From positions 468,532 to 532,531 of the forward strand of contig JAALGZ010000028.1 of assembly GCA_015227615.1 (NCBI GenBank): 64,000 nucleotides of DNA, in the 5' to 3' direction. This document shows positions 1 to 10,690 of this stretch, one piece after another. Position numbers and translations under genes: made by a program. The stretch's first letter is position 1. Each line of letters opens with the position of its first letter. This DNA is from Labyrinthula sp. Ha (lineage: Eukaryota; Sar; Bigyra; Labyrinthulida; Labyrinthulaceae). Below the pieces are notes generated by a model. The model searched no databases. It was not told the origin of the DNA and saw only the letters and a list, made by a program, of their open reading frames with translations.

Positions 1-633
1 TAACTATTTCTTGTAATTCAATAATATCTTCTTCTTCTAGCTTTTTGGATGGTTCAGTATGTCTATATATTAAACACTTTATTGTTTTATTAGATTTCAA
101 GAAATTTTTTATAGCTGAAACAATAGCTTTATTGCGAACATCTTGATAAATACTAAAGACTCAATATATTAGTAAGAAATACTATATTTTTAGAATTGTT
201 TCATTAAAAGATAAACTTTCAACTATATTTGATATATATATTTCAATGAAATTGTTTTCATATAGTCTAAGTAATAATAAAAAATATTCTTACTGTATAT
301 GTTTTACACTGATTGATTTCAAAAAACTGCAAAATGAACTGATTTCAGGAATATTACAAAACTCAAACCTAAACTAAAAATATTAAAAAAAATATACTCC
401 AACTTATTCAGTTTCAAATTTTTAAATTTTAGAAAGTTTTCGTCACTGAAACTACATTCGAAAAATCTATGGTCAAGAAAACAAAATACAATACCGGAGT
501 GCTTTCACTGCTGGAAAACAAGGAATAAATCTTACAAACATAGATTTAACAGCATGAAAGGGACAATAGTGAAACCTAATTAAAGATAAAAGAAGATAGT
601 ATACTCTAAAGTAGACACTTCTTTATCTGGTTG
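1..633. repeat. Segmental duplication, copy 1
   Basis: This is nearly identical to 18475-19108, at a constant offset of 18474 with only scattered substitutions and one 1-bp indel (intron 2 is 29 nt here, 30 nt in the other copy). Similarity stops abruptly inside exon 2 of the Roco gene, right after the shared run ending TCTGGTTG. The left end is not visible because the match reaches the window edge. Copy 1 continues into intact exon 2 and exon 1; copy 2 does not. Confidence 0.9.
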
Positions 634-802
634 GAACACCTTTACAAACTCTTCTATTTCCCTTTTGAACATGTCTTTGGTATTTGGAGCTTTGTCATCA
701 TAAAAGTCCCTTTAAATAATTTATTTACTTAATATACCATTCAATATTAAAGGATGTTTTATTATCTCTTTCTTCATATTGTTTTTTAATTGATTTCATC
801 AT
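1..802 (-). CDS. LRR-Roc-COR (Roco-type) protein, 5' exons only (copy C)
   Basis: I reconstructed this by splicing on the minus strand; it continues beyond the left edge. The start is ATG at 802-800, or the next codon at 799-797. Exons: 802-738, 709-605, 575-495, 466-398, 368-294, 266-183, and 152 to the edge. Introns are 27-30 nt with GT...AG ends, and every one is phase 2. Exon lengths (105, 81, 69, 75, 84) are multiples of three and match the homologous exons of the complete gene at 58933-61587 closely. The spliced protein starts with a basic segment aligning to that paralogue's N-terminus (shared SIK, FNI-W). It continues into leucine-rich repeats of about 23-28 residues, roughly one per exon. 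The Roc GTPase and COR domains would lie outside the window. Bases 1-633 are almost identical to 18475-19108. A MULE transposon end lies about 20 bp upstream of the ATG. Function unknown; Roco proteins are GTP-regulated signalling proteins. Confidence 0.8.
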
Positions 803-1137
803 TTTATTTTTGTTGGGTTCGGGTTTTTTTGACTCCGGAGTCAGATACTCCTCGCGATCTCATTGGTCAGATCGATTTCCCAAAAATTTTTTTTCATCAT
901 ACTTCGTCTGAACAAAAGAGGCGCAGAATTTGTGAATCCCATACTTGGAGAAAATTTAAAGAGGGCAGACATAAATATTTTGGGCAAATTTGAAAACAAA
1001 ATTATGAACAAAAACTATGCAAAAAAGACGAAACCAAAGGGACGAGCTTCCAACTAGAGGTTCTAGACCCTGAACAACAAAGTCAATCAGAATTACTGGG
1101 AAAATGGACTGCAGCAACGTATTCTACGTCAGAAGAA

Positions 1138-2640
1138 ATGCTGGAAGTGTTCAGTAGACTTTTCAGTGGTCGATTTAAGTGGAAAATTCGTGCTTTTCAC
1201 TTCTTTCACGAGGTAATATGCTTTGCTAAGTGGGGTTGGAACTGCAAAAGACTCAAGAGATGTAAACTTAAGTGTAGTTCAGACAAAAATTGCTCGTTTG
1301 AAGTTAACATTAAGCTTAATCTTGAAACTTCTAAGTACATTTTCGTCGTAATTAACGAAAATCACTGCAATCATGAAGTAAAGGCACTAGGAAAGACAAA
1401 AAAATGTGCACAACAGCTTACAAGTGAAGAATTAAAAATGATTAAACGCTTAGCAGTTGCGGACAGTGGAATTGCAGCGGCAGATGTCGCTCTACATCGC
1501 AATTTTCCAGGCTCATTGTTTGACAAAGCACTAGTAAAACGAATTATGAAAAAAGCTAAAGAGGGTGTTGGCGCTAGCGAAGATTATAAAATTAAAAAGT
1601 TAATTGCGTGTGATAAAAGATGCCTAGAACGTGGAGGAAGATTTGATCTGACTTGGGATTATCCCAAGGAAGGCAAAGCTATTCTAAATAGACTCAGTTT
1701 TCAAGAAGACCTACAAAATGAATTAAGAAGAGTGTACGGGGATAGTATCTAAGTGGATACTACCCATGGAATGAGCAGATATCGATTGGTGGTAATGTTC
1801 CCTTGCGGGATCGATTTCTTCCGTAAAACAATAAGTTTCAGGTGCCCAATGATGGAAAGCGAGGCCAGTAAAGATGTTGTGAAAGGGCTAAAACTTTTGG
1901 GTCTTCAGGATGCGATGATCATCATGACCGATGGGAGTAAAGCTCTGGAAGCAGCTGTGGAGGAACTGGGGGCACCTCATGTTCTTTGCAGGAAACACTA
2001 TCTTTCCAGCTTGAACTCAGCAACATCTGGCCTAAAAGGGATGAAAAAAATAAAATTTACAAGTAGCTTGGAAGATGTTCCCACTGGAATCTTTTCAGAA
2101 GAAAAAAACTTGATCAGCTCATTGAAAACATGTTAATTGAATATCCTGAAGAACCGCAGCAAGTTGCCCTAAAAAAAATTCAGGAAAACATAACAAACTG
2201 TGTTGGGAAATGACGAGAAAACTTCCAACGTTCTCTCACAGCGCTACTCAGAGGGTTGAATCATTTTACTCAGCCATCAAAGTACAAGGAACTTTGATAT
2301 CCACTATCAAAACCTGGACTCTTGATGAGGTTGTTATATACCACGAGACTACTGTGGATAAGAACCTGAAGACAACTCTAGAAAAGTTCAAGGATTTGAT
2401 AAAGAAGGAAATTGTGTTTTCCAAAGAGGCTAATAAGATGTTTTCAGTAGAGTTGAGGTTGATGGGAGTGTGCTGGATCGTTGAAAAATGGAGTGAGCGT
2501 GATTTTGTTGTAGGTGATTCAAAATCCAAGGTGAAGAAGAAGTATATTTTTGAGGTTGTAGAATGAGATTGGGTAGAAGCTCCTTCTTTCAGTTACGAGA
2601 CGAGGACTAATCTTCATTTTCCTTGCAAGCACTAGGCTCG
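1138..2640 (+). pseudogene. MULE transposase, inactivated
   Basis: Residues 1-204 (1138-1749) hold a Cys/His-rich DNA-binding region of FAR1/WRKY-GCM1 type: spaced Cys residues, then HCNHEV. An in-frame TAA at 1750-1752 interrupts the ORF. The same frame continues with the MULE catalytic region: DTTHGMSRY carries a likely catalytic Asp, and MTDGSKALEAA followed by CRKHY carries the next Asp and a C-x2-H. The reading frame then breaks, and 2210-2566 encodes the typical C-terminal segment (SATQRVESFYSAIK). A SWIM-like FPCKH follows at about 2617-2633, after another stop. Family assignment is from these motifs and their order. At least one nonsense mutation and one frameshift make the copy non-autonomous. 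Confidence 0.75.
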
Positions 2641-3119
2641 AAACTGTGATCATAAAAGGATCCAATGTTTTTCCATAGATCACCTAGCTAAAAAGATGGG
2701 AGTTCCAGACTCATCTACTTTTTCAAAAGGCTTTGCGGGTGATGATTTAAAAGACTTTTGTGGCTGATGGGGTTATTAAACTTAAGTATAAGTTTCTTCA
2801 ACTTGGTCTTGCTCACATCTCAGGTAAACCGGAGGCTAAATATTCATGGCTTATCACTGCATGCAAAGCACTCAATGAACAGGCAAAAGGCAGCAACAGC
2901 GGCAGGCAGAAAACCTTCGCAACAAGTGTGAGGATGACAGCACCCTTAGAGGAAAATTAGAATGGAAATTGTGTAAACATAGATGGGTTTCGGAGGAAAG
3001 TGGGATGGGGTTTGAGTCGTCGAAGAAGAGGGTCAAAAGAAGGGGAATTGAGAAAACGTCGCTTCGCCTATGGACTTCTCACAGACTACTTTTCTCACAG
3101 ATGAGTGAGAAAAGTGGTC

Positions 3120-3900
3120 CACTGTTCAACCCTTTACTTTTCTTGAACTGTTTCTTTAAAAATAAATCTTTGAACAGTTTACTTTTCTTGAACATAAATC
3201 TTGATCTTTGAATAGAAATCTTTGAATCCGAACCCCCTCCCCTTTTTTAATATAAAATCCTGGAGATGTTTTCTTTGTAATATAAAATCTTGAACCTTTT
3301 TCTTTTGAAATATAAAATCCTTGAACCTTTTTTCTTTGAAATATAAGTTGAACCCTACCACCCAGCCATGTAGAAGAGAACTGAGTTCTCAACCACACTT
3401 TCAACCCTATCCCAAAATGAAATTCCTGAACCCATGAATTTATTTTTTAAATTTAATTTGAACTCAAACCCCCAACCATGCAAAAGAAATCCCCAGATCT
3501 CTAAAGTTTGAATATAAATCTTGAACCTTGAACCTTGAACCTTGAAATTTCCCTAAGAAATATGAGTTGAACCCAAGCACCCAACCATGCAGAAGAAAAC
3601 TGAGTTCTCAACCACATTTTCAACCCCATCCCAAACTAAGAAACTTTGAACCTTGTTCTTTTAAAATATAAATCCTGAACCTGTTTTCTTTTTAAATATA
3701 AAATCCTGAACATTTTCTCTTGAAATATAAAATCTTGAACCTGTTTTTTTTTACTTAAAATCCTGAACATTTTCTTTTGAGATATAAAATTTTGAAAATT
3801 ATTTTTGGAAATATAAATTCTTGAACTTGTTTTCTTGAAATATAAATGTTAAACCCCCTCCCTTTTGCTTTTAATAGTCCTGATCCCTGAGCATTGGCTG
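3120..3900 (+). repeat. Degenerate TTGAACC-rich tandem repeats inside the MULE
   Basis: Short units such as 'TGAACCTT' plus 'GAAATATAAAATC' recur many times. A longer unit of about 220 bp is also visible: the block 'TTGAACCC...CACCCA(G/A)CCATG' followed by 'AGAAGA(G/A)AACTGAGTTCTC' occurs near 3350 and again near 3569, with a partial copy near 3460. The copies are diverged. No ORF is supported here; short ORFs on both strands reflect the repeat. Confidence 0.6.
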
Positions 3901-4009
3901 TAGTTAAAATTGAGTTCTGACCCCTCTGAGCAGCTATGTATCAACAAAAAGATGTACCTTTGTCCTTTACTAACTGCTTTCCTGCACTCGTTTTTCTTGA
4001 ATATATATA

Positions 4010-4112
4010 CCTCTTGTAAAATCTTGTAATATCCATTTTAATTTTGTAAAATTCTGTTCAATCTTGTAAAATCTTGTTCAATCTTGTATAATCTTGATCA
4101 ATCTTGCTAATT
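4010..4112 (+). repeat. Short tandem repeat, period about 10 bp
   Basis: Imperfect copies of ATCTTGTAAA / ATCTTGTTCA repeat across about 100 bp, inside the MULE near its right inverted repeat. Confidence 0.55.
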
Positions 4113-4668
4113 ATGGTGCTTTCTGGGTCCTAGCTTTGTCTTGTCCTGTATTTATCAGGCAATTGTCATGATTTCAAATTTTATATCTTGATTTTGTTGG
4201 TTAGGTTTTTTGTAAAAAATTTTTGGGCAATTGAAAATTCGGCCAATGAAATTTTGGAGTATTTGACTCCGGAGTCAAAAAAAACAATTCGATTTTTTTT
4301 GTTTGTTTTTGTTATTTTAGTACATAAACTAATTGCCCAAAACATTTTTTGTGTGTAAAAGTAATCATTAAAAAAAACCAACTGGCTGTATCTAGGTCCT
4401 TTATGGTGCTTACCGTTAACTATTGGAAATTTAAATATCCCATTTTTGCTTAACGTTATTAACGGTAAGGTATCCTTAACGGATCGGAAATTAACGGTAA
4501 GTAAAAATTCTGATAGCTTTTAGTGTTCCCAAAAATTTTTAGCAATTTAATATTCTGTCCCAAATCATATCCTCATAATATATTATATCTGTATTATTTC
4601 TATGAAGAAAATAAACTGAAGCAAAAGCTGACTCAAAAGTAGATGCAACATAGAATCAACATCATTTG

Positions 4669-5105
4669 TGTTGAAATAAGTTAGTTTTGGTTTGTAAATA
4701 TACGAGAAAGAGCTGATGTTCTGACCTCTAGTGATTGAAATATAAAGATAGATGTAAGTTGAGTGGGTGAGGTATATCCGAACCTTTGTTGAGAGCCAAG
4801 CGGAGCTCTTATGGGAAAATATAAGCTTGTTTAGACTTAAGAAAAATGGTCGTTATTAGAAATATAAAATCGGTGGTAATGTCATATTGGAAGTTAACGG
4901 AAGAGAAAAATGTGATGACGTGGTTTGGTGAAATACAGTTTTAGTGATGATCGGGCACGAACTGTAGTTTGCTGAATATAGTTTTTAAGAAGTTTTTTAA
5001 GCCTTAAGTAATCGATAGAAGAAGTTTACAATATTTTTAAGAAACCAAGAAGAAAAGGAAGAAATAATATTTAGAAGTGTAAATTGAGAACTAGACGTAC
5101 TCAAT
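4669..5105 (+). repeat. T1 5' LTR
   Basis: It begins TGTTGAAATA and ends ACTCAAT, or one base further because the next A is shared with the target duplication. Its partner is 11971-12407; about 20 differences by eye, mostly transitions. Right at its inner edge an 18-bp perfect palindrome (5103-5120) is followed by a second hairpin (ATTCGTA at 5118-5124 with TACGAAT at 5132-5138). Confidence 0.9.
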
Positions 5106-5148
5106 ATTGGATCCAATATTCGTATAAATAGTACGAATTATAATAGTT

Positions 5149-7239
5149 ATGGAAAAAGTGAATAAAAACAGAAGTGAGCCTGCGGTTCTAAGATCGGAGG
5201 GTGGTAGGAAATCAGGAGGAAGGGTGGTTGCAGAAATCAGTTCCAGGAACATTATCACCCGAGATACAGAAACTCCTCAGGAGTTGAATCAGGTTGCGGT
5301 TGAGGAAAATAGCAGTCAAGGAGACTTGCGAGACACTAGTGAAGTGTACAGGAGCGTGTCTGATCCAGGAGAAAACATTACAACCCCGGATCACGTAGTA
5401 GTAACACGTGAAAGTTGGGAGCAGCTTCTGCAAAATTATGAGACTCTACAACTTCAAATGAGCACCTTACTCCAACAAGTAAAGGCAAACATATCAACGG
5501 GAAGCAATAAGAGAGTTAAAAAGGATCTGTTCAGGATCAAAGATAAGAGGAAAAATATGTCGGATGTCGAGGACTCGAATTCTGAGAGTAGTAATCTTTC
5601 GACATCTTCATCGAGTTCGGCTGAGTCAGATGACGATGCTGGAAATAGTAGAGGTTTGAGAGAAAGTGAGAGAAAGAGGGCGAGAGAGGAGAAATATAAG
5701 GGGAAGCTAATATTGCGAACCCTGGAGCCTAGTAAGGTGGCATCATTTCTAGAGGAATTTCAGGTGTATGAGACCAATGTGGTCAGAGGGAGGTTGAAGC
5801 TGCCTAATGCTGATATTTCTTTAAGTTTGAGCAATCAGGTGCAGGTGATGTTGCAAGATGAGGGAGTAAGTGTGATGAGAAGGAGGTCTGTAATGAAGTA
5901 CCTCAATAACATCAATCGGCTACAAAATAAAGGAAAAGAAAAAATACTAATGAGAAAGGTAGAGAACTTGATGTGGTCTAGTGAGGGCACACCTATGAAG
6001 TCCATGACTCATTTTTTAAAACAAGTTACATATATGGTAAGAGGAATTAAGTGGGAGACCAAGTCGATGAAGAGGGAGTTTTGCTTGAAGGTGATCAAGA
6101 AATTGCCTTTAGAGTTTGGATCAGGGAACGCAAAAGAAACCCAGTCGATAAAGAAGTGGAAGACAGTGGGAAAATTAAGGAGAGATTTGAATGAGGTGGC
6201 CATGATAATATCGGAATGGGATCTTCAGAGTCCAGCTTTAAAACTTTTGACTAATGATCCCCTAAAGAATAAAAATAAAGTAAGTGTGAAGTCGGATCCA
6301 GCTTCGAAGCAGCGTCCAAAAAACCCTCGAGGGGAGTCAAACCCCTCAGAAGGGGTAAGAAAGACGACTCTAGAGGATGGATCACTAAAACACTTCCTAC
6401 CAAAGAGCTGGTCTAAGGAAAAAAGGAAGCAGTATGGCATGGATCATAACCTGTGCCTCTTCTGTTACACCAGTAATCATCGATTTGATGATTGTAAGTT
6501 GGTTAAACAGAGGGATGCTAAGAAGGAGAAGACGGTAAACGAAATTGAAAAAGAGGAGAGGAGTAATGAAAAGTTGGAGGCGGAAGAAAGCAGTTCGGAG
6601 GATGAGGAGTCGGTATTTGTAGGAGCGGTCGAAGTATTGGATGTTGAAGAAAATTATGGAGATGAACCGGAGGACTTCATGGTGGGGTCTCTAGATCCAG
6701 TTGACTTAGGAGAAATATTAATTGAGGATGAATTTGAAGTCGGAGGAGATGTAGGGAAGCCACATGTAACCAATAAGAAAGTGCAGGCGTACCTAAGAAA
6801 TAAAGTTAAAGAAAAAGTTTTAGTAGGAGTGGAAGAAGGAACCATAACTTCTATTCAAGCACAAGAGCTGGAGTCCATTTTATTAGGTCATCTTGAAGCT
6901 TTTGGATCAAAAATTGCTAAATGCGACTTCAATAATCTTACTCCTATGAAAATTGAGCTACGTGAAGGAGTCGCAGAATATGTAAGTAAACCTTACCCAA
7001 TGTCCAAAGTCAGCATGGAGGCCCTAAAGAAAAAATTAAGAGAATTAGAAGACATGGGGATGATTAGGAGAGAGCCAAACCCTTTCTTCTCTTCACCTGT
7101 AATTATGGTCCCGAAGCCAGGAAAAAGGGATGAATATAGGATGGTAGTTGATCTTCGTAGGTGTAACAGATCTGTTAGACCTACCGGAGCAGGATTGCCG
7201 GACTTGGAAACTCAGTTGGCTTGGTTTAAGGGTACCTAG
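5149..7239 (+). CDS. gag: T1 Gag and N-terminal reverse transcriptase, no protease between them
   Basis: 696 codons from ATG 5149. Residues 1-200 are charged and low-complexity, with Ser/Glu-rich stretches; residues 200-420 form the presumed capsid region. A CCHC zinc knuckle (C-x2-C-x4-H-x4-C) lies at residues 436-449, followed by a very acidic linker. RT starts near residue 600: the FFSSPVIMVPKPG and YRMVVDLRR motifs are clear. No D-S/T-G-A retropepsin motif occurs between knuckle and RT, where Ty3 elements normally have it; it is found in the last ORF of T1 instead. The ORF stops at TAG 7237-7239, inside RT before the catalytic GFD..LSEFDYL motif, which continues in the same frame after the stop. 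The stop therefore looks like a nonsense mutation rather than a true end. Confidence 0.85.
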   Translation: MEKVNKNRSEPAVLRSEGGRKSGGRVVAEISSRNIITRDTETPQELNQVAVEENSSQGDLRDTSEVYRSVSDPGENITTPDHVVVTRESWEQLLQNYETLQLQMSTLLQQVKANISTGSNKRVKKDLFRIKDKRKNMSDVEDSNSESSNLSTSSSSSAESDDDAGNSRGLRESERKRAREEKYKGKLILRTLEPSKVASFLEEFQVYETNVVRGRLKLPNADISLSLSNQVQVMLQDEGVSVMRRRSVMKYLNNINRLQNKGKEKILMRKVENLMWSSEGTPMKSMTHFLKQVTYMVRGIKWETKSMKREFCLKVIKKLPLEFGSGNAKETQSIKKWKTVGKLRRDLNEVAMIISEWDLQSPALKLLTNDPLKNKNKVSVKSDPASKQRPKNPRGESNPSEGVRKTTLEDGSLKHFLPKSWSKEKRKQYGMDHNLCLFCYTSNHRFDDCKLVKQRDAKKEKTVNEIEKEERSNEKLEAEESSSEDEESVFVGAVEVLDVEENYGDEPEDFMVGSLDPVDLGEILIEDEFEVGGDVGKPHVTNKKVQAYLRNKVKEKVLVGVEEGTITSIQAQELESILLGHLEAFGSKIAKCDFNNLTPMKIELREGVAEYVSKPYPMSKVSMEALKKKLRELEDMGMIRREPNPFFSSPVIMVPKPGKRDEYRMVVDLRRCNRSVRPTGAGLPDLETQLAWFKGT

Positions 7240-8221
7240 AGATACTTCGGGGGTTTTGATAGATTAAGTGAATTCGATTATTTGAGGGTGGAAGATGGAG
7301 CTCAGAAATATTTGGGGACGGTGACGCCGTGGGGTTGCTCTACTATGTTGATGACCCCCAGGGATATATCAATACTCCCCAGATATACCACGAAAGACTG
7401 ATCAACGAAGTCCTAGGTGGTGTAAATGATAATAGTTTGTTCGGTAATGGAGTTCTGCAGTGGATTGATAATTCACTGATTTATGCTTCATCCTGGAAAG
7501 AATATAAGGATATTCTTTCCCAGTTTTTAACCCAGTACATAAAGGTGAATTTTCGTTTGAATCTGAATAAGTGTGATTTGATCAAAAGTAGGGTGGGATG
7601 GTGTGGGAGAATCTTGGAAAACGGGAGATGGAGATATGATGAGAAATATTTTTTGAAGTTGGAAGATATGGGGGAGGTGAGGAAGATGGGTCAGTTGGAG
7701 GATTTGGTCTATGTAAGCACATGGCTAGCTTCCAGCGTACCAGATTTAGCAAGGAAACGTCACTACCTTAGTAAGAGAATGAATGAGCTTGAACGGGATC
7801 TAAAAATAAAATATAAAAAGAAGCTAAATAAGCATCAACGAAGAGCTTCATCGGTGGAAGAGTGATATAGCGAAGAGGACCAGAACGAGGTTCGCAAATT
7901 CTTGAAGTCTATATCTTCCAGTGCAGCCAGCAGTTTAAAGTTGTACCAGCTTGATAGGAGGGTAGCCGTATTCACGGATGCAAGTTTTCAGTTCTGGTCA
8001 GGGGTGCTTGGACTGTGGAATGATGACGGGTGGTTGCCTATTTGTTTCTGAAGTGGAGAGTTTGTGGGAAGTAGTATTCATTGGAGCATGACCGTTAAGG
8101 ATATCTATCCCATTATTAAGTTAATGAAAAGATATAGATTCATCTTGTACGATCACCAAACACCCATAGAACTCTATACAGATCACAAAAACTTGATATA
8201 CTTAATGACACCAAAAAAAAC
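7240..8221 (+). pseudogene. pol: T1 RT catalytic region and RNase H, broken
   Basis: From 7240 the Gag-RT frame continues (FDRLSEFDYL...TPWGCSTML). A frameshift near 7355 then moves it to the frame of 7329-7865 (GYINTPQIYHERL). The catalytic box reads W-I-D-N at 7461-7472; related elements here have WIDD or WADD, so the second metal-binding Asp is lost (GAT to AAT). In-frame TGA codons at 7863-7865 and 8049-8051 fall where related copies favour Trp. RNase H follows (VFTDASFQFWSGVL, then YTDHKNLIYLM). An A8 tract near 8213-8220 marks a second frameshift into the integrase frame. Confidence 0.75.
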
Positions 8222-10690
8222 ATGAAAGCTGCTGCGTTTGGGCGGGTTCAGAGATGGATACTCACCATCCAAGAATTCGTCACGGTGTTTCATCATCTTC
8301 CAGGAGAGACTAATGTTCTGGCGGATCTGTTGACGAGGTGGGGGAATGAGGAGTCAGAGGACACGTTAAACTTGAAGGCTATGCTGGTAGATAACAATGG
8401 GGATATGGGTTGGAGAATTAGATGGAAAGGGATAACATTCTTTGCAAATAGTGGAGACGTTGATGTTGAAAAGATGGAGATTGCTAATATGATTGATGGA
8501 CCCGAAAGTGAAGAGGTATTGGAAGTAGAAGTAAATAAGGGCTATAGTTGGAGGTTTGATCCAGAAGTAGTAAAGTTTGTGGAAAATAGAGTTGCTGTTC
8601 ATTTCCCTAAAAGAAAGCAGGAAATGAAGATTTTTACAATTCCAGAGATAGTGAAAGTCCAAGAAGCATGTGAATTAAACTTGAAGGATTTGGATGCATC
8701 TCAAAATGAATCAGGGGCCTGGATCAATAAGCAAGGAAAAATAATTATACCTGGAGAGTTGATTGAACAATTCATCGTTACTGCTCATAATGCTTCAGGA
8801 CATGGCAGTGTGGATGAAGTTATGCGTATTTTAGATCCTTTTTTTTTCGTCAGTATACCTAGGAATAAATAAAAAATCTTAGTACAAAATCTAAAGAAAT
8901 GGTGCTTGCATTGTGATAAAGATATAAAAATGATCCGTAGACCTTTGGGGGAAATATATCATCCTATAAAAGGAGAGGTGGTGCTACATCTAGATTTTTT
9001 GAAGGTAAAGGAATCGTACATCTTGGTTATATTGGAAGATGTGTCAAGAAAAGTGTTGTTGATTGAAGATCCCAGTCCATGCGCAGCTGTAGTTGTAAGG
9101 GCGTTGGTAATGTGGAGGGGATTAATAGGATTGCCACCCACATTCACTTTGGTATCGGACAATGGTTCTCATTTTAACAACGAAGTGTTAAAAACCTTTG
9201 AGTCACGATTTCCAGCTGAACATAAACTTTCAATAGTATATAGCCCTTGGAGTAACGGATCAATCGAAGCAATGAATAGGTTTGTTCTCCGAGTTCTTCG
9301 CCAGCTGTATAGTTGCTACATGATTGAAAAGGAAAAGTGGAGTGAATTATTACCCCAAGTGATGAATGTCATAAATAACAGCCGTTCGCGTCATGGGTAT
9401 TCTCCAAATGAGCTAACCAAATATTTATCTACTGCAAGAGGGTTGAATAAAATAGTAGAAACTGATAAAACAAGCATCTTGCTAATAGTGACTCAGGGGA
9501 AACTTAGAGAATGTAAGGATTCTGGGAAGTTCAAGTCAGCTGTAGAAAAGTTGATGTAAATAATTTTGAATAGGAGAAATATAGTAGAGCCTATCATTAA
9601 AGAAAGCAGAGACAGGTCAAGAAGATATATCAATGCTAAATTCAGATCATCGAGTGTAAATTTTGCAGCTGGAGATTTTGTATTGATATCTAGAGTAGGT
9701 ACACCGTGGTTAAATGATAAAATAAGTTTAAGATGGATTGGACCATATATAGTAGTAGCGGTTGAAGGTGAACATTGTTATAGGATGAAATCCGTTGGAG
9801 GTAAGGAGCAAGTAGTTCATTCGCAACGAATGGCTCTGTATCAGTCAAAATCTGAAGACTTTAAGGTAACCTCAGAAATAAAACATAGTTTTTATTATAA
9901 TCAGGGACCTTATTATGTGAAAAAGCTGCTAGATTTGAGAAACACAATAGATGGATTTGAGGTGTTGATTTGGTGGCAAGGATTTTCAAAAAGTGATTCA
10001 AATTGGCAATGCATGCGTAGACTCTACGAGGATGTGCCCCAATTGGTGAAAGAGTTTGTAAGGAAAAATAAAGATGATACCGTAGATTTTGAGAATGCTC
10101 ATAAATTGATCAGAGAATGGGAAAGAAGTAAAGGTAGTAAAGAAGTAAATATGATTGCAGAAAGTGTAAATAATGTACCTAAAAATATCTGGCTGAAAGA
10201 AAGGATAAAAATAATTAAATATCCAAGTAGAATAACATCGATGTCGGAAGGGGTGTCAGAAGGTTTAAGTAGATCTAAAGGTTGGTCGTTAGCAGAAAAG
10301 ATAGTATTTGAAAAGTTGAGTTTGAAATTTGGAATAGGAAATTGGAAAGAAATATGCTCACTAAGTTGCCTTCCTGGGAAAAGTAAGTCTCAAATGGTAA
10401 CTCAATTGCAGGCATCGTTAGGTAGTCAATCGATCGGGGTATATAGAATATTGAAAGTAAAGTTTGAGAAGATCAAAGAATATAATGATAGTTTGAAGAA
10501 TGTTTATAGACGTAATGGAATTATTGTGCGAACTGGAAAAGAGATATCAACATCTGAATTAAATAAGGAAAAAGAATTTTATAAGGAAAATTTTGAGGTG
10601 CAAAGTAATAGAAATCATATTGAAATTCCAGTTTTGAATGTAGCAGATGTAAACAATCCACGTATTAATCTTCAGGATATAAAAAGATGA
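8222..10690 (+). pseudogene. pol: T1 RNase H end, integrase, chromodomain and SANT-like domain
   Basis: One frame throughout, interrupted by TAA at 8870-8872 and 9557-9559. It starts with the end of RNase H (NVLADLLTRWG). The HHCC zinc-binding region follows (HNASGHG...CLHCDKD), then the integrase core: Asp in HLDFLKV, Asp in VSDNGSHF, Glu in NGSIEAMNR. The last ORF, 9566-10690 (374 aa), has a GPY/F module (LRWIGPYIVV), a chromodomain at about 9911-10065 (YYVKKLLDLR...WWQGFSKSDSNW), and at about 10270-10440 a SANT/Myb-like segment (GWSLAEKIV...GNWKEI...LPGKSKSQ). The chromodomain would target integration to chromatin marks. The ORF ends at TGA 10688-10690, overlapping the ATG of the next ORF. 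Confidence 0.8.

Larger units (their letters stand above)
824..4284 (+). mobile_element. Degenerate Mutator-like (MULE) DNA transposon
   Basis: The two ends form an imperfect terminal inverted repeat of about 70 bp. The left end (824-893) and the reverse complement of the right end (about 4215-4284) share a T-run, the core GACTCCGGAGTCA, ATACTCC, TCATTGG and CCCAAAAATTTTTT in the same order. Each repeat contains a perfect palindrome: TGACTCCGGAGTCA at 830-843 and an 18-bp version at 4262-4279. Inside is a broken MULE transposase (1138-2566) followed by TTGAACC-rich repeats. I could not find a convincing 8-11 bp target duplication, so the outer limits are approximate. The left end lies about 20 bp upstream of the Roco gene start codon. 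Confidence 0.7.

Noticed and set aside
3105-4112. CRISPR-like array from regularly recurring motifs
   Set aside because: Units are diverged, spacing is irregular, there are no unique spacers, and the context is a eukaryotic transposon.
8366-8662. Antisense ORFs across the retrotransposon genes (also at 6225-6440, 11517-11759, 52154-52636)
   Set aside because: They mirror the real coding strand, show no domain of their own and disappear in related elements.
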